In this document: piece by piece, positions 40,066-47,506 of the stretch
How positions within the stretch are numbered: the first letter of the stretch is position 1
Layout of the letters: each line of letters opens with the position of its first letter
Origin: an uncultured Coprococcus sp.
Lineage (GTDB): Bacteria > Bacillota > Clostridia > Lachnospirales > Lachnospiraceae
Length of the DNA stretch: 47,506 bases
NCBI GenBank assembly: GCA_900548215.1
Contig: URJI01000009.1
Span: forward strand, 1 to 47,506
Direction: 5' to 3'
Position numbers and translations under genes: made by a program
The notes under the pieces: generated by a model
Told to the model about the DNA's origin: nothing
The model's input: the letters and a program-made list of their open reading frames with translations, nothing else
Databases searched by the model: none

Positions 40066-40539
40066 ATGTCACTGGAAAAGGCAGAAAAGTTTCTTGAAGA
40101 TAAAGGATATGGAGACAGGATCATACTTATGGACGCTCCGACGGCAACTGTTGCCATGGCGGCGGAGGCGCTTGGAGTTGAGCCGGGCATGATCGCTAAG
40201 ACCATGGCGTTCATACAGGATGACAAGATAGTACTCATACTCACCGAGGGCACAGCCAGAGTTGACAATAGGAAATATAGAGACAGATTCCACGTCAAGG
40301 CGAAGATGGTGCCATTTGATAGCGTGGAGGAGCTTGTCGGACATGCACCGGGCGGAGTGTGTCCATTTGGCATAAATCCGGGGATAGATGTATACCTTGA
40401 TGAGAGCCTCAAGAGATACGAGAGGGTTTTCCCTGCGGCGGGCAATGACCACAGTGCAGTGAATCTCACCATCTCTGAGCTTGAGGATGCATCTGGGGCT
40501 GCCGGCTGGGTTGATGTGTGCAAGGAGCCGGAGAAGTAA
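40066..40539 (+). CDS. YbaK/EbsC-family aminoacyl-tRNA deacylase
   Basis: 157 residues with one YbaK/ProX editing domain: TATVAMAAEALGVEPGMIAKTMAFI, the catalytic-lysine region preserved in AKTM, and CPFGINPGIDVYLDESLKRYERVFPAAGNDHSAVNLT near the C-terminus (GxxxP and AG loops). These proteins hydrolyse mischarged aminoacyl-tRNAs, often Cys-tRNAPro or Ala-tRNAPro. AAGGAGG is 10 nt upstream. It follows the nitroreductase remnant by 24 nt. Confidence 0.92.
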   Translation: MSLEKAEKFLEDKGYGDRIILMDAPTATVAMAAEALGVEPGMIAKTMAFIQDDKIVLILTEGTARVDNRKYRDRFHVKAKMVPFDSVEELVGHAPGGVCPFGINPGIDVYLDESLKRYERVFPAAGNDHSAVNLTISELEDASGAAGWVDVCKEPEK

Positions 40540-40618
40540 GCTGTTAATCAGGTTAATATGAGTCTGCGGATGGTGCTTATTATACGAATTAAGTATTTGG
40601 AAAAGGGAGAATGGGTGT

Positions 40619-41419
40619 ATGGACATAACGATGCTTGGAACAGGAAGTGCACTTGTGACAGAGTGTTATAATACATGCTTTGTGCTGTCAGATGGAGATG
40701 AACATTTTCTAGTGGACGGCGGCGGTGGTAACGGCATACTGTCACAGCTTAAGAAAGCGGGTTTTAACTGGCAGGACATGAGGACAATATTTGTGACGCA
40801 TAAACATGTAGATCATATACTCGGCGCGGTGTGGATGATCCGCATGATATGCCAGCATATGAAAAAAGGTTCGTATGAAGGCGAAGCCGTTATATACGGA
40901 CATGACGAGGTCATCGCTTTACTTAGGAAGATGGCAATGCAACTTCTTAATAAGAAGGAGACAGTATATATTGGTGACAGACTTCATCTGGTTGAGGTGA
41001 ATGACGGCGATACGAAAGAGATAATGGGCAGAAACGTCACATTTTTTGATACTGGTTCAACTAAGACAAAGCAATTTGGATTCTGTATGGATATGGGTGA
41101 TGGCGCGAAAATTACGTGCTGCGGAGACGAGCCTTACAATGATTGTGAGGAGAAGTATGCGAGAGGCAGCAAATGGCTGCTCCATGAGGCGTTCTGCCTG
41201 TATTCCGAGGCGGATATATTTGATCCATACGAGAAACATCACTCAACAGTCAAGGATGCCTGTGAACTTGCAGAAAAGCTTGAAGTTCAGAATCTGTTGC
41301 TATATCATACAGAGGATAAAAATATAACACATAGAAAAGAATTGTACGTGGCAGAGGGCAAAAGGTATTACAGCGGCAACCTGCATGTGCCAGATGATTT
41401 GGAGAAAATAAGACTTTAG
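40619..41419 (+). CDS. Metallo-beta-lactamase-fold hydrolase, RNase Z-like
   Basis: 266 residues. The fold starts with ITMLGTGSALVTECYNTC, and the metal motif is VTHKHVDHILG (HxHxDH near residue 61), with downstream ligands probably in CCGDEPYND, LLHEAF and YHTED. The short GTGSA start and the LLYHTEDKNI ending resemble RNase Z and related phosphodiesterases, but no exosite arm is seen. The function is uncertain. GGGAG precedes the ATG. Confidence 0.87.
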   Translation: MDITMLGTGSALVTECYNTCFVLSDGDEHFLVDGGGGNGILSQLKKAGFNWQDMRTIFVTHKHVDHILGAVWMIRMICQHMKKGSYEGEAVIYGHDEVIALLRKMAMQLLNKKETVYIGDRLHLVEVNDGDTKEIMGRNVTFFDTGSTKTKQFGFCMDMGDGAKITCCGDEPYNDCEEKYARGSKWLLHEAFCLYSEADIFDPYEKHHSTVKDACELAEKLEVQNLLLYHTEDKNITHRKELYVAEGKRYYSGNLHVPDDLEKIRL

Positions 41420-41558
41420 AGATGGGCAGGAAAGAATATAGTCAAAATCTGAGAGAAATTAGAAGATTAATGACTTTCTTGAACGATAGAATTGTTTGAA
41501 AATTCAGGCAACTAGAAAAGAATTTGCTAAAGATAGGTGATAAAAAGGAGAGATCGAA

Positions 41559-42248
41559 ATGTACAATCCAATAAAAGAACTGACTAAGCGGGAATGGCTT
41601 ATCTGGCTGTGTTCCCTCATTATAGTGCTGGTATCGAATCTTCTCACTGCAGATCTGGATATCCTCACACTGGCGGCGGCACTCATAGGTGTGACATCAC
41701 TTATATTTGCGGCAAAAGGAAATGTGTGGGCGCAGATATTGATGGTCGTATTCAGCATATTATACGGTATAATATCATTCAGGTTCCGCTACTGGGGTGA
41801 GATGATAACCTACCTCGGGATGACGATGCCGATGGCGGTGTGGTCCGCCATAACGTGGTTCAAGAATCCATCGGAGGGCAACAGCAGTGAGGTTGCCATA
41901 CAGAAACTGACAAGAAGACATGTGATATGGCTCACTGTCAGCACGGTGCTTGTAACGGTTGTATTCTACTATATACTGATGCTGCTTGATACACCGAACA
42001 TAGTGTTCAGTACCATATCAATCGTCACAAGCTTCCTTGCAGCGGCTCTCACCATGCTCAGATCGTCATATTACGCTGTTGGATATGCAGCAAATGATGT
42101 GATCCTGATAGTATTGTGGGTTCTCGCGTCACTTGAGAATCCGGCATATATTCCTGTAGTTGTAAACTTCGTCATATTCTTTGCGAATGATATGTATGGC
42201 TTTGTGAGCTGGAAAAAGAGGGAAGTGAGGCAGGCTGTGGATTTGTAG
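41559..42248 (+). CDS. pnuC: PnuC-family vitamin transporter (probably nicotinamide riboside)
   Basis: 229 residues with about seven hydrophobic segments. YGIISFRFRYWGEMITYLGMTMPMAVWSAITWFKN and the C-terminal VNFVIFFANDMYGFVSWKK are characteristic of PnuC facilitators. The family carries nicotinamide riboside, and some members carry thiamine or riboflavin. A TPP riboswitch lies about 700 nt downstream but controls thiC rather than this gene. AAAGGAGAG is upstream of the ATG. Confidence 0.88.
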   Translation: MYNPIKELTKREWLIWLCSLIIVLVSNLLTADLDILTLAAALIGVTSLIFAAKGNVWAQILMVVFSILYGIISFRFRYWGEMITYLGMTMPMAVWSAITWFKNPSEGNSSEVAIQKLTRRHVIWLTVSTVLVTVVFYYILMLLDTPNIVFSTISIVTSFLAAALTMLRSSYYAVGYAANDVILIVLWVLASLENPAYIPVVVNFVIFFANDMYGFVSWKKREVRQAVDL

Positions 42249-42366
42249 GAGATAATTGTAATATCACACTGAACTGCTTTATATGTTCACAGTGAGCAGG
42301 CAGACAGAATGATAAAAGAATAAATAGAATATAAGTGAAATCTTATCATAATAGGAGGACGCACAG

Positions 42367-42864
42367 ATGAATATCAACATAAGAGAGTACACGACAGAAG
42401 ATGCGGTCGCTGCGTCAGAAATTTGGAACCAGGTTGTTGATGACGGAGTGGCATTTCCACAGGAGGAAGACCTGACACCGGGATCAGGCGATGCATTTTT
42501 CAAAGAGCAGACATATACCGGTATTGCCGAGAACACAGAGAATGGTGAGGTGGTAGGACTCTACATACTTCATCCGAACAACGTGGGAAGATGCGGACAT
42601 ATATGTAACGCCAGCTATGCCGTGAGACGCGACGTCCGTGGCGGGCACATAGGAGAAAAGCTTGTGCTTGACTGTATCTCCATGGCAAAGAAGAAAGGCT
42701 TTGGAGTGCTCCAGTTCAATGCCGTAGTAGCATCAAATGTACATGCACTCCATCTGTACAAGAGGATTGGATTTACTCCGCTGGGAGTCATACCAGGAGG
42801 ATTTAGAATGCCTGACGGACATTATGAAGACATAATTCCTCATTACTATGATCTCAGAAAATAG
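42367..42864 (+). CDS. GNAT-family N-acetyltransferase
   Basis: 165 residues. The N-terminus INIREYTTEDAVAASEIWNQVVDDG is the start of a GNAT fold, the acetyl-CoA site lies in SYAVRRDVRGGHIGEKLVLDCISMAKKKGF, and ASNVHALHLYKRIGFTPLGVIPGGFRM is motif B. The substrate is unknown; the pattern resembles amino-acid or phosphinothricin-type acetyltransferases. AGGAGG is 9 nt upstream. It is the last gene before the thiC leader. Confidence 0.92.
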   Translation: MNINIREYTTEDAVAASEIWNQVVDDGVAFPQEEDLTPGSGDAFFKEQTYTGIAENTENGEVVGLYILHPNNVGRCGHICNASYAVRRDVRGGHIGEKLVLDCISMAKKKGFGVLQFNAVVASNVHALHLYKRIGFTPLGVIPGGFRMPDGHYEDIIPHYYDLRK

Positions 42865-42971
42865 ACAGATAATAATTGACAGGGGAGAAAACACCGTAAA
42901 TATATTAAAAATTATGTTGATGTCACAGAAAGGCAGCGGTATACTTGTTGTCAGAGAATTGGATAGTATAT

Positions 42972-43054
42972 GGGGAGCTGGCGAGTTAGCCGGCTGAGAG
43001 GAGGCTGAACGCTTCGACCCACAACCTGATGCGGATAATGCCGCCGTAGGGATA
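42972..43054 (+). promoter_or_regulatory. TPP (THI-box) riboswitch
   Basis: The conserved elements are in order: GGGGAGC, the CTGAGAGGAGG core (the CUGAGA element of the thiamine box), GACCC, and the ACCTGATGCGGATAATGCCGCCGTAGGGA segment, of which CUGAUCYGG-UAAURCCRGCGUAGGGA is the known consensus. It senses thiamine pyrophosphate and precedes a terminator at 43079-43120. Confidence 0.96.
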
Positions 43055-43078
43055 CGTTTGATACATACATAATGATGT

Positions 43079-43120
43079 AAGAAAGAAGAGACGCATTCCC
43101 TCGTCTCTTCTTTCTTTTTT
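43079..43120 (+). terminator. Riboswitch-controlled terminator of thiC
   Basis: A perfect 15-bp stem (43079-43093 with 43102-43116), 8-nt loop and a T-run to 43120, 25 nt after the riboswitch aptamer. Bound TPP should favour this structure. Confidence 0.92.
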
Positions 43121-43285
43121 CATAAGGAGGGACCCACGTAAGTGGGAGGATTCTTTGTGAAGTACGCAGACGCCGCGCGAAGCGCCTTTCATGCGTCTGC
43201 TCCTTTATAAGGGGAAATCCACGTAAGAGGGATATTCCTAAAGTGGCTGATTGGGGGCACCACCTTCCGCCACTATAAAAGTGTA
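43121..43285 (+). ncRNA. Structured, internally repeated leader region of unknown function
   Basis: This stretch between the riboswitch terminator and thiC is not explained by either. Two imperfect copies of about 33 nt lie at 43122-43154 and 43207-43239 and share ATAAGG and CCACGTAAG. Visible stems are CCCAC-GTAA-GTGGG (43133-43146), GCAGACGC with GCGTCTGC (43166-43173 with 43192-43199), and AGTGGC with GCCACT (near 43242 and 43269). ATAAGGAG also pairs with CTCCTTTAT, closing the first two stems into a multi-branch shape. It looks like a folded RNA element, but I do not recognise a class. Confidence 0.55.
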
Positions 43286-43301
43286 AGATAAACAAATATT
43301 A

Positions 43302-43330
43302 GATCTGGCACAGATTTATAAAGCCGGATC
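43302..43330 (+). other. Hairpin just before the thiC ribosome binding site
   Basis: GATCTGGC (43302-43309) pairs with GCCGGATC (43323-43330) including one G-T pair; GGAGG of thiC starts 6 nt later. Confidence 0.55.
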
Positions 43331-43345
43331 AGATTGGAGGAACAG

Positions 43346-44656
43346 ATGAGAAATTACACAACACAGATGGACGCTGCAAGAAAAGGTATAGTGACACCTG
43401 AGATCGAGAAGGTTGCAGAGAAAGAGCATATGTCCACTGAGGCGCTGATGAAACTGGTAGGAGAGGGCAAGGTTGCAATACCAGCCAACAAAAAGCACAC
43501 ATGCTTAAACCCAGAGGGAGTTGGAAGCATGCTGAGGACCAAGATCAATGTCAACCTTGGCGTGTCAAGAGACTGCAAGGATTATGGTATCGAGATGCAG
43601 AAGGTTATGAGTGCTGTCGAGATGGGAGCGGAGGCGATCATGGATCTGTCAAGCCACGGCAATACACAGCCGTTCAGACAGAAGCTCACTTCAGAGTGTC
43701 CGGCTATGATAGGAACTGTGCCGGTATATGACAGTGTTATTCATTATCAGAGAGATCTCGCAACTCTTACTGCACAGGATTTCATAGATGTGGTTCGTCT
43801 TCATGCGGAGGATGGAGTTGATTTTGTGACTCTCCACTGCGGAATAACAAGAAAGACGATCGAACAGATCAAGAAACATAAGAGAAAGATGAATATAGTA
43901 AGCCGTGGAGGAAGTCTCGTATTTGCATGGATGACCATGACTGGTAACGAGAATCCGTTCTACGAGTATTTTGACCAGATCCTTGATATATGCGAGGAAT
44001 ACGATGTGACAGTATCACTTGGAGATGCATGTCGTCCGGGATGTCTTGCGGATGCAACGGATGTATGTCAGATAGAGGAGCTTGTAAGACTTGGAGAGCT
44101 GACAAAGCGCGCGTGGGATCATAATGTACAGGTTATGGTTGAGGGCCCTGGTCATGTGCCACTCAATCAGATCGCAGCCAACATGGAAGTTCAGAAGACA
44201 CTCTGTATGGGTGCACCATTCTACGTACTTGGACCCCTTGTCACAGATATAGCACCGGGATACGATCATATCACAAGTGCCATAGGCGGAGCGGTCGCAG
44301 CCATGAATGGCGCAGCATTCCTCTGTTACGTCACACCAGCAGAGCACCTTGCCCTGCCAAATGTTGACGATGTCAAGCAGGGAATCGTCGCATCCAAGAT
44401 AGCAGCCCATGCGGCAGATATAGCAAAGGGGATACCTGGAGCGAGGGATATAGATGACAAGATGGCGGATGCGAGACGTGTTCTTGACTGGGATGCACAG
44501 TTTGCATGTGCCATAGATCCTGAGACCGCAAAGGAGATCAGGGACAGCAGAAAGCCTGATGACGAGTACAGCGATACATGCAGTATGTGCGGTAAGTTCT
44601 GTGCAGTGAGATCCATGAACAAGGCGCTGTCAGGGGAATACATAGATATACTGTAA
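43346..44656 (+). CDS. thiC: Phosphomethylpyrimidine synthase
   Basis: 436 residues from the ATG at 43346, with GGAGG at 43336-43340; a TTG at 43334 is in frame but lies before that site. This radical-SAM enzyme rearranges aminoimidazole ribotide into HMP-phosphate for thiamine. Landmarks are INVNLGVSRDC, AIMDLSSHGNT, TLHCGITRKTIE, SRGGSLVFAWM, VEGPGHVPLNQI, and the C-terminal Fe-S motif CSMCGKFCAVR. It is the short bacterial form without the long N-terminal extension. The TPP riboswitch upstream controls it. Confidence 0.98.
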   Translation: MRNYTTQMDAARKGIVTPEIEKVAEKEHMSTEALMKLVGEGKVAIPANKKHTCLNPEGVGSMLRTKINVNLGVSRDCKDYGIEMQKVMSAVEMGAEAIMDLSSHGNTQPFRQKLTSECPAMIGTVPVYDSVIHYQRDLATLTAQDFIDVVRLHAEDGVDFVTLHCGITRKTIEQIKKHKRKMNIVSRGGSLVFAWMTMTGNENPFYEYFDQILDICEEYDVTVSLGDACRPGCLADATDVCQIEELVRLGELTKRAWDHNVQVMVEGPGHVPLNQIAANMEVQKTLCMGAPFYVLGPLVTDIAPGYDHITSAIGGAVAAMNGAAFLCYVTPAEHLALPNVDDVKQGIVASKIAAHAADIAKGIPGARDIDDKMADARRVLDWDAQFACAIDPETAKEIRDSRKPDDEYSDTCSMCGKFCAVRSMNKALSGEYIDIL

Positions 44657-44687
44657 TTACCAAGAAACTTAAAATATAAAAAGATCC

Positions 44688-44725
44688 GGCAGTATATGTC
44701 CATCTCGGCATGTACTGCCCGTTTT
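44688..44725 (+). terminator. Probable terminator after thiC
   Basis: An 11-bp stem (44688-44698 with 44709-44719, one G-T pair), 10-nt loop, then CGTTTTA. The T-run is short. Confidence 0.6.
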
Positions 44726-44879
44726 ATATGCATAACATGATAGAAAATATATGGGAATAAGTACAAAAAAACGGGTGTTCAGCCGAAGATGTTTACTATT
44801 TTGCCTATTGTAATGCCGGGTGAACGAGTTTAGAATAAAACCGAAAACAGGAGTAAATTATAGAAAAGAAGGGAAAAAA

Positions 44880-46232
44880 GTGAACAAAGATCTTACTGTG
44901 GGAAGGCCTGAATCCGTGCTTTGGAGGTTCTGCCTGCCACTTTTCGGAAGTGTGATATTTCAGCAGCTCTATAACATAGCGGACAGCTTTGTGGCGGGGC
45001 AGTTCATAGGAGAAAATGCTCTGGCGGCGGTCGGCAACAGCTATGAGATAACACTTATCTTCATAGCATTTGCATTTGGATGCAATATAGGCTGTTCGGT
45101 CATAGTATCCCAGCTGTTCGGGGCAAAGAAATACAGCGAGATGAAGACCGCGGTCTGGACTACACTCATAGCAAGCGCGGTACTTGTGGCGGTTCTCATG
45201 CTGGTTGGATTCCTGCTTGGAGAGAGACTGCTGGCACTTATTGATACCCCGGATGAGCTGATGAGAGATTCGCTTACTTATCTGAACATATACATATTGG
45301 GCGTGCCATTTTTGTTCTTCTACAACATAGCGACAGGAATATTCTCCGCGCTGGGCGACTCGAGAACACCGTTCATATTTCTTGCCATCTCATCGGTGTC
45401 CAACATAGCTGTTGATATACTGTTTGTAAAGACATTTGAGATGGGGGTAAATGGAGTTGCGTGGGCTACATTCATCTGTCAGGGCGTGAGCGCTGTACTT
45501 GCGATAATAGTTGTGTTCAGACGTCTGGCGGCAGTTCGCATTGAGGGGAAGGTCCGTGTATTTTCAGGAAGCATGCTGGGCAAGATAGCAGTCATAGCCA
45601 TACCGAGCATACTTCAGCAGAGCTTTATCTCAGTTGGAAATATAATTATTCAGAGCGTCATCAATGGATTTGGAGCCTCTGTCATAGCGGGATATGCGGC
45701 GGCTGTAAAGCTCAACAATCTCGTTATAACGTCATTTACAACACTTGGAAATGGAATATCCAACTATACCGCACAGAATCTTGGCGCGGGTAAGATCGAC
45801 AGGATAGGACAGGGACTTAAATCTGGAATAAAACTCATATGGGGACTATGCATACCATTTGCGGTTTTGTTCTTCTTCTTTGGCCGTTATGGCATGTATC
45901 CATTTATGGAGAACAGGACAGGACTTGCCCTTGACACGGGAGTCACGTATCTCAGGATACTGGCGCCGTTCTACTTTGTAGTATCGGCAAAACTTGTAGC
46001 GGATGGAATACTAAGGGGAACAGGCATGATGGGCAGATTCATGACATCGACATTTACAGATCTGATACTCAGGGTGGTGCTGGCGATAGTGCTGTCAAGA
46101 GTTATAGGTTCCGCCACAGGAATATGGCTGGCCTGGCCGATAGGCTGGACTATAGCAACAGTCATGTCATTGGTGTTCTGTGTAAATGGAATAAAAAAAC
46201 TTAAGAACAGGAGAGAGTATGAAGTCGGATAG
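44880..46232 (+). CDS. MATE-family efflux transporter
   Basis: 450 residues from the GTG at 44880, which has AAGGGA 5 nt upstream and gives the usual start NKDLTVGRPESVLWRFCLPLF. The frame is open to a GTG at 44820, adding 20 residues. Twelve helices in two halves are expected; FQQLYNIADSFVAGQFIGENALAAVGNS is the typical first-half signature and GFGASVIAGYAAAVKLNNLV the second-half one. It is a different branch from the MATE protein encoded at 37749, and probably exports drugs or metabolites. It overlaps the next gene by 14 nt. Confidence 0.93.
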   Translation: MNKDLTVGRPESVLWRFCLPLFGSVIFQQLYNIADSFVAGQFIGENALAAVGNSYEITLIFIAFAFGCNIGCSVIVSQLFGAKKYSEMKTAVWTTLIASAVLVAVLMLVGFLLGERLLALIDTPDELMRDSLTYLNIYILGVPFLFFYNIATGIFSALGDSRTPFIFLAISSVSNIAVDILFVKTFEMGVNGVAWATFICQGVSAVLAIIVVFRRLAAVRIEGKVRVFSGSMLGKIAVIAIPSILQQSFISVGNIIIQSVINGFGASVIAGYAAAVKLNNLVITSFTTLGNGISNYTAQNLGAGKIDRIGQGLKSGIKLIWGLCIPFAVLFFFFGRYGMYPFMENRTGLALDTGVTYLRILAPFYFVVSAKLVADGILRGTGMMGRFMTSTFTDLILRVVLAIVLSRVIGSATGIWLAWPIGWTIATVMSLVFCVNGIKKLKNRREYEVG

Positions 46233-47001
46233 AAATAAAAAAATATGGGGAGCTGTATTTGCAGTTCTGGGGATATTGGGAGCGATATTGTTTGTGCTAC
46301 CTGTGACACGTGGAAGCAGGATTAATATAGGTACTATGCTGGGAGTTGCTGTGTTTGGAGCGGCCGCTTTGTATGGATTCTTTAAGCGGAGGATAGATAG
46401 TGTCATTAAAAACTGGTGGGAGAAAAAGGCGGGCAGGGTGTGCCTGACTATTATTATGGTGATCGCTATAGGTGTGCTGGCTCTCGCTGCAGTCATAACT
46501 GGAAATATGGTATATGCGGCAAATGTAAAACCGATGCAGGATGCGACCGTTGTGGTACTGGGCTGTGCAGTCAGGGACGGCGGTCCTAGCCTGATGCTCA
46601 GAGAGAGACTTGAAGCTGCAAAAAAATATCTTGATGATAATCCTCAGGCGGTATGTGTAGTTTCAGGCGGTCAGGGCGCTGATGAAAGTATATCAGAGGC
46701 CCAGTGCATGTATGAGTATCTCACAGAGCACGGAATAGATGCTTCCAGAATATATATGGAAGATAAGTCAACCTCCACAAGGGAGAATATAAAGTTTTCA
46801 GCTGAGGTCATATCGCAGAACGGCCTTCCAGAGAAGATGAATATAGTGACAAATGAGTTCCATGAGTACAGGGCGAGAAAGATAGCAGAAAAGCAGGGGA
46901 TAGACAGCGGTTCCATATCCGGAGGTACAGCGTGGTGGCTCCTTCCAACATACTATGTCAGGGAGATGACGGGTATACTGTATGAGTGGATCAGTGGCTG
47001 A
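46219..47001 (+). CDS. YdcF-family (DUF218) membrane protein
   Basis: 260 residues. Three hydrophobic segments (about 10-27, 34-53 and 72-96) are followed by an external DUF218 domain: DATVVVLGCAVRDGGPSLMLRERLEAAKKYL, VCVVSGGQGADESISEAQCMYEYL, and DKSTSTRENIKFSAEVI, ending with IVTNEFHEYRARKIA. The SxSTxxN and SGGxGxxE patterns are family signatures. Relatives have been linked to envelope polysaccharide handling, but no reaction is firmly assigned. The start lies inside the end of the MATE gene with GGAGAG upstream, indicating translational coupling. Confidence 0.9.
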   Translation: MKSDRNKKIWGAVFAVLGILGAILFVLPVTRGSRINIGTMLGVAVFGAAALYGFFKRRIDSVIKNWWEKKAGRVCLTIIMVIAIGVLALAAVITGNMVYAANVKPMQDATVVVLGCAVRDGGPSLMLRERLEAAKKYLDDNPQAVCVVSGGQGADESISEAQCMYEYLTEHGIDASRIYMEDKSTSTRENIKFSAEVISQNGLPEKMNIVTNEFHEYRARKIAEKQGIDSGSISGGTAWWLLPTYYVREMTGILYEWISG

Positions 47002-47163
47002 CGAGTGGACGGACATGATGTGTGACGGGCAAGGCCGACATTAAAGTGCTGACAGGTGTACAATCGGTGATATTTGGTTGAAATGCACAGATAACCTTGA
47101 AAAAGCCTTGTAATATTTCTTGAAAAATGCATGTAAAAACTTACTTCTAATTGAAAGAAATTA

Positions 47164-47172
47164 TGTTATAAT
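47164..47172 (+). promoter_or_regulatory. Extended -10 promoter of the transketolase gene
   Basis: TGTTATAAT (-10 TATAAT at 47167-47172) with a poor -35. The rest of the 217-nt gap after the YdcF gene shows nothing else I can support. Confidence 0.6.
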
Positions 47173-47218
47173 GACTCTGTATGATACAAGTACAGTATCT
47201 GATTAAAAGGAGAACGAG

Positions 47219-47506
47219 ATGAACAAATTAGAACTTCAGAAAAAAGCTGTAGAAGTTCGCAAGGGCATTGTTACAGGTGTATACAATGCAAAGAGCGGAC
47301 ATCCAGGCGGCTCATTATCAGCAGCAGACCTGTTTACTTATCTTTATTTCGAGGAGATGAATGTGGATCCTAAGAATCCTGAGGACGAGAATCGTGACAG
47401 ATTTGTGCTCTCAAAGGGACACACAGCTCCGGGCTACTACGCAGCACTTGCGTTAAAAGGCTTTTTCCCAATAGAAGACTTAAAGACACTCAGACATGTT
47501 GGATCT
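47219..47506 (+). CDS. Transketolase, N-terminal subunit (partial)
   Basis: The gene starts at the ATG at 47219, 6 nt after AAAAGGAG, and runs off the right edge; 96 residues are visible. KGIVTGVYNAKSGHPGGSLSAADLFTYLYFEEMNV and RDRFVLSKGHTAPGYYAALALKG match the thiamine-pyrophosphate-binding start of transketolase, and the short leader (no extra N-terminal region) is that of split transketolases whose C-terminal half is a separate gene. The enzyme moves two-carbon units in the pentose phosphate pathway. Whether the gene is split cannot be confirmed in the window. Confidence 0.93.
   Translation, partial: MNKLELQKKAVEVRKGIVTGVYNAKSGHPGGSLSAADLFTYLYFEEMNVDPKNPEDENRDRFVLSKGHTAPGYYAALALKGFFPIEDLKTLRHVGS

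Noticed and set aside
39965..40192. 75-residue plus-strand frame across the nitroreductase remnant and YbaK start
   Set aside because: Out of frame with both; the matching protein signals are in the other two frames.
41559..42248. Thiamine transporter (PnuT) assignment for the PnuC-family gene
   Set aside because: The TPP riboswitch lies downstream and faces thiC; nothing thiamine-specific precedes this gene.

Overview
The window looks like a chromosomal segment of an anaerobic Firmicute of class Clostridia, most likely Lachnospiraceae. Supporting signs are strong AGGAGG-type ribosome binding sites, TTGACA/TATAAT promoters, short intrinsic terminators with T-runs, and Gram-positive gene content (lipoprotein binding proteins, a dlt-like cluster, a GntR/YtrA-type ABC operon). 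The taxon is an inference. Nothing here looks like a phage or plasmid, and I saw no tRNA, rRNA, insertion sequence or CRISPR array.

Layout. 1-2.9 kb: 3' end of an iron alcohol dehydrogenase, the rplM-rpsI operon with promoter and terminator, and a CDF cation efflux protein. 3-5.5 kb: a complete polar amino-acid ABC importer. 5.6-6.2 kb: remains of a two-component system fused by an internal deletion. 6.4-6.8 kb: a cupin protein on the minus strand. 7-13.2 kb: a maltose/maltodextrin module (binding protein, two permeases, 4-alpha-glucanotransferase, LacI-type regulator) with paired operator-like palindromes next to the transcription start. 13.3-15 kb: a DUF3137 protein and an unknown membrane protein. 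15.2-17.9 kb: an unusual pair, a PurF homologue without its glutaminase cysteine followed by a rhodanese/TtcA-like PP-loop fusion.

18.1-26.2 kb: an OmpR-type two-component system, then an SLC13 anion permease and a dlt-like set (MBOAT, SGNH protein, adenylating ligase, carrier protein) in the non-standard order B-D-A-C. This is the best candidate for an undescribed system, probably acyl or aminoacyl decoration of an envelope polymer. 26.4-29.3 kb: a zinc/cadmium efflux module (stand-alone HMA protein, P1B-2 ATPase, ArsR regulator). 29.3-32.4 kb: a GntR-ABC-membrane-protein operon with hairpins in its leader and a 16-bp tandem repeat. 32.6-36.8 kb: HAD hydrolase, metF, YqeY, NUDIX, a small membrane protein, and a cysteine-rich protein resembling a corrinoid reactivation factor. 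36.8-39.3 kb, minus strand: a DUF1963 protein and a MATE exporter whose leader has a promoter, a 31-codon leader peptide and an intrinsic terminator, the layout of a ribosome-sensing attenuator.

39.3-42.9 kb: GNAT, a deletion remnant of a nitroreductase, YbaK, an MBL-fold hydrolase, PnuC, and a second GNAT. 42.9-44.7 kb: a TPP riboswitch with terminator, an additional structured and repeated leader of unknown function, then thiC. 44.8-47.5 kb: a second MATE exporter overlapping a YdcF-family protein, and the start of a transketolase N-terminal subunit gene.
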